A DNA stretch of 5,730 nucleotides, taken from NCBI GenBank assembly GCA_009926195.1, contig RFPK01000133.1, positions 1 to 5,730 of the forward strand. The letters are read 5' to 3'. The notes beneath the pieces are model-generated. The model did not search any database. It was given only the letters and a program-made list of their open reading frames with translations, and was not told the origin of the DNA. Position numbers and translations under genes: made by a program. The stretch comes from Synechococcaceae bacterium WB4_1_0192. GTDB taxonomy: Bacteria; Cyanobacteriota; Cyanobacteriia; PCC-6307; Cyanobiaceae. Positions 1-5,433 of the stretch are shown one piece after another; position 1 is the first letter of the stretch; the number at the start of each line of letters is the position of its first letter.

Positions 1-994
1 CTTCATCAGCTGGGGCCTCACCAACGCCTACCCCGCCAGCTGAGCGCAGCAGGGCTGCGGCTCGGGCGGCATCGAGACTGATCTGGGCCACCAGGGCCGG
101 CAGATCGGCAAAACGCTGCTGGCGACGCAGCAGGGCCACCGGCTCCACCAGCAGCTCACGCCCCACCAGCTCCAGGCGCCGCTCCAGCAGATGCACCTCC
201 ACCGCTGAGGGCGCCGCGGGGTCCACCGTGGGCTGCGGGCCGAGGTTCATCACGGCCGGCAAGGCTTCAGGCAGGGCCTCGGCCGACGGTTGCCCGCCCT
301 CCAGCAGCCAGGCCCGGGCGGCGTAGACCCCCTCCATCGGCAGGAACTTGCGGCCATCCACCTGCAGATTGGCGGTGGGCCAGCCCAGGGTGCGGCCCAG
401 GCCACGGCCCTGCACCACCCGCCCGCAGAAGCGATAGGGCCGATCCAGCAGCCGGGCCGCTTCCGCCAGATCGCCCGCTGCCAGGGAGCGGCGGATACGG
501 CTGCTGCTGAGGCGCTGGCCGCCCTCAGCCAGCATCGGCAACACCTGCACCGCCACCCCATGGGCGGTGGCCAGCTCCCGCAGGCTGGCGGTGTCGCCGC
601 TGCGGCCGGCCCCGAAGCGGAAGTTTTCGCCAACCACCACCAGACCTGCCCGCAGCTGCCCCACCAGGACCTGCTCCACGAAGGCCGCGGGCGTCAGGGC
701 AGAGAGCTCCGGCGTGAAGGGCACCAGCACCAGTTGCTCGATGCCCAGCGGGCCCAGCAGGTGCAGTTTTTCGGCGGGCAGATCCAGGCGCAGGCGGGTT
801 TCGCCGAACAGCACCTCGCGTGGATGGGGCCAGAAACTCACAACGGTGGGGACCAGGAGCGCCCCAGCCGCCACACGGGCACCCTCCACGGCAGCGGCAA
901 TCACCCGCCGGTGGCCGGCATGCAGTCCGTCAAAGCTGCCGAGCGCGATGGCGGTGGGCCGGCGTGCATCGGCCGGCGTGCACAGGGGAATCAC
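1..994 (-). CDS. ribF: Bifunctional riboflavin kinase / FMN adenylyltransferase (3' end beyond window)
   Basis: Converts riboflavin to FMN and FMN to FAD with ATP in the cytoplasm. The 331 codons visible contain both domains. The N-terminal nucleotidyltransferase domain shows GSFDGLHAGH at residues 19-28 (the HxGH-type nucleotide-binding motif), GENFRFG at 122-128 and SSSRIRRSL at 163-171. The C-terminal riboflavin kinase domain shows GRTLGWPTANL at 200-210, with the PTAN motif that binds nucleotide and metal, and VEVHLLE at 265-271, where the first Glu of EVH (E266) is the expected catalytic base. I chose the GTG at 994 because MIPLCTPADARRPTAIALGSFDG fits the family start; a TTG lies one codon upstream. 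No clear ribosome binding site is seen. The family core (about 300-310 residues) is complete. A Gly/Val/Ala-rich tail (GGVGVGEAPADE) runs off the left edge with no stop. The gene is divergent from the DUF3611 gene, 69 bases apart. Confidence 0.96.
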   Translation of the reverse strand, partial: MIPLCTPADARRPTAIALGSFDGLHAGHRRVIAAAVEGARVAAGALLVPTVVSFWPHPREVLFGETRLRLDLPAEKLHLLGPLGIEQLVLVPFTPELSALTPAAFVEQVLVGQLRAGLVVVGENFRFGAGRSGDTASLRELATAHGVAVQVLPMLAEGGQRLSSSRIRRSLAAGDLAEAARLLDRPYRFCGRVVQGRGLGRTLGWPTANLQVDGRKFLPMEGVYAARAWLLEGGQPSAEALPEALPAVMNLGPQPTVDPAAPSAVEVHLLERRLELVGRELLVEPVALLRRQQRFADLPALVAQISLDAARAAALLRSAGGVGVGEAPADE

Positions 995-1063
995 CAAAGA
1001 ACCGCCGTGACCCTCGCCAGCGGCATCCTCCCATGGCAGGTTTGGGCGATCCCCGACTCCCCC

Positions 1064-1645
1064 ATGGCCGATCGCCTCGACCTGCAGCTGATCTCCGCCG
1101 CCCTGCGCCGCCTGGGCTGGGTTCGCTTCTGGGCCCAGCTGGTGCTGGGCGTGGTGGTGGTGGGCGTGCTCCTGTTCAACAACATCGGCGGGCGCCTGGC
1201 CGCCAACTCCGCCCGCGCCCTCGGGCTTGGCCCCGGCATCTCCCTGACGACGCTCTCGTTCCTGCTGCTGCTGTGGTGCCTGTGGCAGAGCTGGCTGGTG
1301 GTGCGCTGCGGGCGGGCCCTGAGCAGTCCGGTGCGCCCCAGCAAGGGGGAAACCGCCCGGCTGATCAAGCGCGGCCTGCTGGCCGATCTGATGGGCGTCA
1401 CCCTGGCGGTGATCGGCTATCAGGCCATGGCCGGCAGTCTGTTCGTGCAGGCCTCGCAGCAGGTGCCGGGCTTCTTCGGGGCCCAGATCCAGCAGGCTCC
1501 CGGAGCGGCCGGGCGCGTGATCGGCCTGCCGATCACCTCGATCGAGATGCTCTCGGTGTTGGGCAACACCCAGGTGCTGTTCGCCCACCTGATCGGACTC
1601 TGGATCAGCCTCTGGCTGCTGCAGCGCATCTACCGCCCCAGCTGA
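1064..1645 (+). CDS. DUF3611 family integral membrane protein
   Basis: A 193-residue protein recognised as the cyanobacterial/plastid DUF3611 family. From memory, this family includes the chloroplast inner-envelope protein TIC21/PIC1, linked to protein import or iron uptake, so a transport role at a membrane is possible but not shown here. Four hydrophobic segments are visible: about residues 22-40, 60-80, 105-128 and 166-187. Between helices 2 and 3 lies a basic, polar loop (GRALSSPVRPSKGETARLIKRG), and before helix 4 a conserved-looking PITSIEMLSVLGNTQVLFAHLIG stretch. No separate signal peptide is seen. The ATG at 1064 starts MADRLDLQLISAALRRLGW, which fits the family; the frame is open further upstream, but that part codes for nothing family-like and runs antisense to ribF. 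No Shine-Dalgarno sequence is evident. The stop overlaps the end of surE by 16 bases, tail to tail. Confidence 0.9.
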   Translation: MADRLDLQLISAALRRLGWVRFWAQLVLGVVVVGVLLFNNIGGRLAANSARALGLGPGISLTTLSFLLLLWCLWQSWLVVRCGRALSSPVRPSKGETARLIKRGLLADLMGVTLAVIGYQAMAGSLFVQASQQVPGFFGAQIQQAPGAAGRVIGLPITSIEMLSVLGNTQVLFAHLIGLWISLWLLQRIYRPS

Positions 1646-2175
1646 GGCGGCAGGTTGAGATCGGGGAGCCGGGCCGTGTTCCCCCGCCAGAACAGCTCCG
1701 GCTGCAGAGGCGTCAGCACCGGCCATGGCCTCACCCTGCAGACGCCCCTGCGGGCCGAGCGGGCCGATGCGCTGTTTGCCCCCGGCATCACCGCCAGGGC
1801 CGGCAGCCCCTCGATCGTGCCCTCCATCGCCGCGCTCACGGTGCCGGAATAGAGGGTGTCGGTGCCCAGGTTGGGGCCGTGGTTGATGCCGGAGAGCACC
1901 AGATCGGGCCACTCCTCCAGCAGGGCAAACAGGGCCAGCTTGACGCAGTCGCTGGGGGTACCGCTGCAGGCCCAGGCGGTGATGCCGGGGGCAAACAGCG
2001 CATCGGCCCGCTCGGCCCGCAGGGGCGTCTGCAGGGTGAGGCCATGGCCGGTGGCGGAGCGCTCCTGATCGGGGCACACCACCGTGACCTGATGGCCGCG
2101 GGACGCCGCCGCCGCCGCCAGGGTGCGGATGCCATCGGCGAACACACCGTCGTCGTTGCTGATCAGGATCCGCAA
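1630..2175 (-). CDS. surE: 5'-nucleotidase SurE, internally rearranged (probably non-functional)
   Basis: SurE is a metal-dependent nucleotidase that removes phosphate from nucleoside monophosphates in the cytoplasm. The N-terminal part is normal: MRILISNDDG with metal-binding D8 and D9, the Ser of the metal site at S40 (PDQERSATGHG), CSGTPSDC at 70-77, SGINHGPNLGTDTLYSGTVSAAMEG from 95 with N98, and GLPALAV at 123-129. After V129 normal SurE continues for roughly 80-90 residues, which include the oligomerisation region. Here that part is gone. It is replaced by about 24 unrelated residues (130-153, MPGANSASARSARR...) encoded by a reversed copy of codons about 41-67. The usual SurE ending (LTPLQPELFWRG and on) then resumes in frame to a TAG stop. 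The total is 181 residues, whereas cyanobacterial SurE is typically about 260-270 (from memory). The start is TTG at 2175, chosen because it gives the canonical MRILISNDDG; no other in-frame start lies just upstream. The active-site residues survive, but a folded enzyme is doubtful. See the inverted repeat at 1717-1795 and 1975-2053. Confidence 0.9.
   Translation of the reverse strand: MRILISNDDGVFADGIRTLAAAAASRGHQVTVVCPDQERSATGHGLTLQTPLRAERADALFAPGITAWACSGTPSDCVKLALFALLEEWPDLVLSGINHGPNLGTDTLYSGTVSAAMEGTIEGLPALAVMPGANSASARSARRGVCRVRPWPVLTPLQPELFWRGNTARLPDLNLPPQLGR
1717..1795 (+). repeat. Inverted repeat 1, displaced copy inside the surE C-terminal region
   Basis: These 79 bases are identical to the reverse complement of 1975-2053. 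Read on the plus strand they encode GHGLTLQTPLRAERADALFAPGITA, which is SurE sequence in the wrong orientation, since surE is on the minus strand. This is therefore the copy, and 1975-2053 the source. The match continues imperfectly for 12 bases past the inner end (1796-1807, 10 of 12 identical to the complement of 1963-1974), a short local homology at one junction. No such similarity is seen outside the other end at 1716. Confidence 0.97.
1975..2053 (-). repeat. Inverted repeat 1, native copy in surE (about codons 41-67)
   Basis: This is the source arm. It encodes SurE from about T42 to A67 in the correct frame and position, between PDQERSA and WACSGTPSD. It is perfectly complementary to 1717-1795, with a 179-base spacer. 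A surE transcript would hold both arms and could fold into a 79-bp stem. Confidence 0.97.
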
Positions 2176-2265
2176 GGGGGAGCACCGTGGCGATCGGGAT
2201 GAGGCTAGGGCTGGTCCACAGCCGGGCCGCCCGTCAGGGGCCCCTCCCTAAAGTCGACCGTTGCC
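2176..2265. promoter_or_regulatory. Divergent surE-pheS intergenic region
   Basis: These 90 bases separate two diverging genes and so should carry a promoter for each. I cannot assign either with confidence. TAAAGT at 2249-2254 is a poor -10 candidate for pheS with no matching -35. A perfect 10-base palindrome, AGGGGCCCCT at 2236-2245, is the only symmetrical element; an operator role is speculative. Confidence 0.25.
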
Positions 2266-3285
2266 GTGCCTGAGCCCGTGAGCGCCACCGTCAGCCTGCA
2301 GCAGCTCACCGACCAGCTGGAGCAGCTTGAGGCCAGGGCCGGCCAGCAGATCGCCGCCGCCGCAAGCGCCGCCGAACTGGAGGAGCTGCGGGTGGGGCTG
2401 CTGGGCAAGAAGGGCCAGCTCTCCGCCGTGCTCGGCGCCATGGGCAAGCTGCCCGGCGATGAGCGTCCCCTGGTGGGTCAGCGGGCCAACGTGCTCAAGG
2501 AGCAGGTGCAGGGCCTGCTGAGCGAACGGCTGGCAGCGGTCAAGGGCGCCGCCATGGCCGAGCGCATCGCCGCCGAGACCCTGGATGTGACGATGCCGGC
2601 CACCTTCACGCCGGCCGGCCACCGCCACCCGCTGATCAGCACGATCGAGGAGATCACCGACATCTTCGGGGGCCTCGGCTACCGGGTGGAGGAAGGCCCG
2701 GAGATCGAGAGTGACCACTACAACTTCACGGCGCTGAACATCCCGCCGCACCACCCGGCGCGGGACATGCAGGACACCTTCTACCTGTCGGAGCACGAGC
2801 TGCTGCGCACCCACACGTCGCCGGTGCAGATCCGCCACCTGGAGAAGAACCCGCCCCCGGTGCGGATCGTGGCGCCTGGCCGCGTCTACCGCCGCGACGC
2901 CGTGGATGCCACCCACTCGCCGGTATTCCACCAGGTGGAAGTTCTGGCGATCGACGAGGGGCTCGATTTCAGCCACCTGCGCGGCACCGTGACCACCTTC
3001 CTGCAGCAGTTCTTCGGCGACCTGCCGGTGCGCTTCCGCGCCAGCTACTTCCCCTTCACCGAACCTTCCGCCGAGGTGGACGTGCAGTGGCGCGGCCGCT
3101 GGCTTGAGGTGATGGGCTGCGGCATGGTGGACCCGGCCGTGCTGGAGGGCCTGGGCATCGACCCCGAGCGCTACAGCGGCTTCGCCGCCGGACTGGGGGT
3201 GGAGCGGTTCTGCATGGTGCGCCACGGCATCGATGACATCCGTCGCCTGTTCACCAGCGATCTGCGCTTCCTGGAGCAGTTCTGA
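2266..3285 (+). CDS. pheS: Phenylalanine--tRNA ligase alpha subunit
   Basis: Class II aminoacyl-tRNA synthetase alpha chain. With PheT it forms the alpha2-beta2 enzyme that charges tRNA-Phe; the alpha chain holds the catalytic site. The product is 339 residues, normal for bacterial PheS. Residues about 8-95 form the helical, coiled-coil N-terminal domain (LRVGLLGKKG, LGAMGKLPGDERPLVGQ). The catalytic domain follows: HPL at 121-123, the motif 1 area TIEEITDIFGGLGYRVEEGPEIE, RTHTSP at 181-186, motif 2 area GRVYRRD at 205-211 and FHQVE at 221-225, FPFTEPSAEVDV at 262-273, EVMGCGMVDP at 281-290, and motif 3 GLGVERF at 309-315. The start given is GTG at 2266. A second GTG at 2278 begins MSATVSLQQLTDQLE and may be the true start, since many relatives begin there. 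pheT is not in the window, so the two subunits are unlinked or distant, as is usual in cyanobacteria. Confidence 0.97.
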   Translation: MPEPVSATVSLQQLTDQLEQLEARAGQQIAAAASAAELEELRVGLLGKKGQLSAVLGAMGKLPGDERPLVGQRANVLKEQVQGLLSERLAAVKGAAMAERIAAETLDVTMPATFTPAGHRHPLISTIEEITDIFGGLGYRVEEGPEIESDHYNFTALNIPPHHPARDMQDTFYLSEHELLRTHTSPVQIRHLEKNPPPVRIVAPGRVYRRDAVDATHSPVFHQVEVLAIDEGLDFSHLRGTVTTFLQQFFGDLPVRFRASYFPFTEPSAEVDVQWRGRWLEVMGCGMVDPAVLEGLGIDPERYSGFAAGLGVERFCMVRHGIDDIRRLFTSDLRFLEQF

Positions 3286-3289
3286 GCAG

Positions 3290-3337
3290 CGGCAGCCACG
3301 GGGTCGTCCATGGCGGCAGCCACGGTGACGTCTCCCC
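3290..3337. repeat. Degenerate 24-base tandem repeat between pheS and nadK
   Basis: Two adjacent 24-base units (3290-3313 and 3314-3337) share their first 19 bases at 17 of 19 positions, both starting CGGCAGCCACGG. The last five bases differ. They fill most of the 84-base pheS-nadK gap. Downstream, CATAAA at 3338-3343 is a weak -10-like hexamer with no evident -35. I see no terminator hairpin after pheS, so read-through into nadK is possible. Confidence 0.6.
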
Positions 3338-3369
3338 CATAAACTCCTTGTGCCCTCCGCCCACGATCG

Positions 3370-4287
3370 GTGCCCTGCGTCGGACTGATCGTCAATGACG
3401 GCAAGGATCTCGCCCTCAGCACCGCCGAGGCGATCGAACGCCGCCTGCGCAGCGCCGGCTACGACGTCCTGCGCGCCAGCAGCGCCGGCGGCATGGTGGG
3501 TTTCGCCAACCCCGATCAACATCTGCGCACCCTGGGCCACACCGCCTGCGTGCCCTCGAATTTCAAACCGGGCATGGCCATGGCCCTGGTGCTCGGCGGC
3601 GATGGCACCGTGCTCTCGGCCGCGCGCCAGACGGCACCGATCGACGTGCCGATCCTGACGATCAACACCGGCCACCTCGGGTTCCTGGCTGAGACCTACC
3701 TGCCGGAACTGGATCAGGCCCTCGATCAGGTGATCGCCGGCGACTGGAGCGTGGAGGAGCGCACCACCCTTGTGGTGAGCGTGATGCGTGGCGAGCAGCG
3801 CCGCTGGGAAGTGCTCTGTCTCAACGAGATGGCCCTGCACCGCGAGCCTCTCACCTCGATGTGCCACTTCGAGATCGCCGTGGGCCGCCATGCCCCGGTG
3901 GACATCGCTGCCGATGGGGTGATCCTCTCCACTCCCACCGGCTCCACCGCCTATGCCCTCAGCGCTGGTGGCCCCGTGATCACGCCCGATTGCCCGGTGC
4001 TGCAGCTCACGCCGATCGCGCCCCATTCGCTGGCCTCCCGGGCGCTGGTGTTCAGCGACCGCGAGCCGGTGACCGTGTTTCCCGCCACGCCCGAGCGACT
4101 GATGATGGTCGTTGACGGCAGTGCTGGTTGCTATGTGTGGCCGGAAGACCGGGTGCTGATCCGGCGCAGCGAGCATCCGGTGCGGTTCGTGCGCCTGGCG
4201 GACCATGAGTTCTTCCAGGTGCTGCGCAACAAGCTGGGCTGGGGCCTGCCGCACGTGGCCAAGCCCGGCAATGGCTCCAGCCCGTGA
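3370..4287 (+). CDS. nadK: NAD kinase
   Basis: Phosphorylates NAD to NADP in the cytoplasm using ATP or polyphosphate, supplying NADP for photosynthetic electron transport and biosynthesis. The 305-residue length is normal. Visible motifs are the N-terminal strand VGLIVNDGKDLA (4-15), the GGDGT diphosphate-binding motif at 76-80, NTGHLGFLAE at 99-108, the Asn-Glu pair at 152-153 in LNEMALHRE, and the glycine-rich TPTGSTAYALSAGGP at 188-202 that binds NAD. An FSDREPVTV segment (228-236) and VVDG (247-250) complete the beta-sandwich C-terminal domain. The GTG start at 3370 gives MPCVGLIVNDGK, the usual family beginning. Picocyanobacteria commonly carry two NAD kinase paralogues; which one this is cannot be settled here. 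The TGA stop lies inside the GTGA that starts the next gene, implying translational coupling. Confidence 0.96.
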   Translation: MPCVGLIVNDGKDLALSTAEAIERRLRSAGYDVLRASSAGGMVGFANPDQHLRTLGHTACVPSNFKPGMAMALVLGGDGTVLSAARQTAPIDVPILTINTGHLGFLAETYLPELDQALDQVIAGDWSVEERTTLVVSVMRGEQRRWEVLCLNEMALHREPLTSMCHFEIAVGRHAPVDIAADGVILSTPTGSTAYALSAGGPVITPDCPVLQLTPIAPHSLASRALVFSDREPVTVFPATPERLMMVVDGSAGCYVWPEDRVLIRRSEHPVRFVRLADHEFFQVLRNKLGWGLPHVAKPGNGSSP

Positions 4288-4946
4288 GCGACGCCACGCT
4301 GCTGCTGCTGGGGGCTGAAGCCGAGGCGCTGGCACCGCGGCTGGAGGCCTCGGGCTACCGCTGCATCTGCGGCGAGGACGTGGATGACGCCTGGAGTTGC
4401 TGCCAGGTGGTGGTACTGGCAGCCGGGGCGCAGCAGCGCATCGCCGAGCTGCAGCAACGGCTTCCCGGCGTGCCGCTGCTGCTCGACATCGGCACCGACA
4501 GCGTTGGTGCCCGTTCACGACTGCTGCTTGCGGGTGCCAGCGACTTCTGGGTGTCGGCGCTGGGGACCAGTGACCTGCTGCTGCGCCTGCGGTTGCACCT
4601 GAAGCGGCTGGCAAAGGAGAACCCCAGCCGCGACCGGCTCAGCCTCGCTGACCTGACCGTGGTGCCCAGCCGCCATGAGGTGCGGCGCGGGCAGCGCCAG
4701 ATCAGCCTCACCGCCCGCGAATACGCACTGCTGCTGTTGCTGCTCGAACACCGGGGACAGGTGCTCAGCCGCGAGCACATCCTCGGTCGGGTCTGGCACG
4801 ACCAGCGCGGAGCCGCCAGCAATGTGATCGAGGTCTACGTGCGCTACCTGCGCCAGAAGCTGGAGGAGGGCGGCGAGCGGCGGCTGATCCACACTGTGCG
4901 CGGCCGCGGCTATTGCCTGAGCGACGGTCCCCCCCAGCTGCGCTGA
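4284..4946 (+). CDS. OmpR-family DNA-binding regulator with degenerate (pseudo-)receiver
   Basis: A 220-residue protein with an N-terminal receiver-like domain (about 1-110) and a C-terminal winged-helix DNA-binding domain of the OmpR/PhoB type (about 117-213). The winged helix is well preserved: LTAREYALLLLLLEHRGQVLSREHILGRVW (142-171), VIEVYVRYLRQKLE (181-194) and IHTVRGRGYCL (202-212). The receiver keeps the fold pattern, for example GASDFWV followed by LLLRLRLHLKR, but lacks the phosphorylation residues. The first strand LLLLG is followed by AEAE rather than an acidic pair, the acceptor Asp position after VVVL is Ala46, the Thr/Ser after strand 4 is not evident (LLLDIG), and the Lys of the K-P pair aligns with Ser91. 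It therefore probably works without phosphorylation by a histidine kinase. The GTG start overlaps the nadK stop by four bases, and the next gene follows four bases after the TGA. The regulon is unknown. Confidence 0.9.
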   Translation: MSDATLLLLGAEAEALAPRLEASGYRCICGEDVDDAWSCCQVVVLAAGAQQRIAELQQRLPGVPLLLDIGTDSVGARSRLLLAGASDFWVSALGTSDLLLRLRLHLKRLAKENPSRDRLSLADLTVVPSRHEVRRGQRQISLTAREYALLLLLLEHRGQVLSREHILGRVWHDQRGAASNVIEVYVRYLRQKLEEGGERRLIHTVRGRGYCLSDGPPQLR

Positions 4947-4950
4947 ACCC

Positions 4951-5433
4951 ATGCCCATCAGCCATCCCACAGCCCCACCCCAGGTCCTGCCGATCGAGGC
5001 CCGCTGGTGCCTGGGACGGGCCGCGGCAGCGCCGCCGTGCATCGACCTGGAGGTGGCGCGCACGCAGCAGCAGCAGAGCTGGGGCCTGATGGCCAGGCCG
5101 CCCCTGGCACCGCTGCGCGGCATGTGGTTTCCCTATGCCGAACCTCAGCCCCTGAAGTTCTGGATGCACCGCACGCCGGCCCCGCTCGACATGCTGTTCC
5201 TGCGGGCGGGTCGGGTGATTGCGATCGAGACCCATGCCGAGCCCTGTCCGCGCCTGCCCTGCCGCAGCTACGGGCCGGATGATCCGTCCGATGGTGTGGT
5301 CGAGCTGGCCGCCGGTGAGGCGGCACGGCTGGGAATCCGGGTGGGGACTCCAGCCATGATCAGGCCGTTCAAACCATCGCAGCCGATCAGCCCGCCGCGG
5401 GCTTCACACCCCGCAGCACCAGGACGGGGTTGA
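4951..5433 (+). CDS. DUF192 family protein
   Basis: A 160-residue protein containing the DUF192 domain at about residues 30-140. The hallmark runs are QQSWGLMARPPLAPLRGMWFPY (41-62) and LKFWMHRTPAPLDMLFLRAGRVIAI (68-92), followed by GVVELAAGEAARLGIRVGTP (115-134). The biochemical function of the family is not established. Many members are exported or membrane-anchored, but no signal peptide or membrane helix is seen here, so this one looks cytosolic. The ATG at 4951 is four bases after the regulator's stop, with no visible ribosome binding site, suggesting co-transcription. About 20 residues after the domain (KPSQPISPPRASHPAAPGRG) look like read-through into the convergent cobL, which overlaps by 47 bases. 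Confidence 0.9.
   Translation: MPISHPTAPPQVLPIEARWCLGRAAAAPPCIDLEVARTQQQQSWGLMARPPLAPLRGMWFPYAEPQPLKFWMHRTPAPLDMLFLRAGRVIAIETHAEPCPRLPCRSYGPDDPSDGVVELAAGEAARLGIRVGTPAMIRPFKPSQPISPPRASHPAAPGRG

Noticed and set aside
290..1063. Upstream extension of the DUF3611 frame to an ATG at 290
   Set aside because: The extra 258 codons are antisense to ribF and do not resemble a protein family; the family-like start is the ATG at 1064.
1655..1852. A plus-strand frame of 65 codons containing SurE-like residues GHGLTLQTPLRAERADALFAPGITA
   Set aside because: The similarity is wholly due to the inverted copy at 1717-1795; it is not an independent gene.
2189..2197. GCGATCG sequences resembling the cyanobacterial HIP1 octamer GCGATCGC
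   Set aside because: The octamer is incomplete here and I saw no over-representation of the full form in the window.
3286..3369. Possible rho-independent terminator after pheS
   Set aside because: No stable GC hairpin followed by a T run is present.
2248..4614. A 788-codon open frame on the minus strand spanning pheS, nadK and part of the regulator
   Set aside because: It is antisense to three confidently identified genes, its His/Arg/Gly/Ala-rich product has no recognisable domain, and long antisense frames are expected in high-GC coding DNA.
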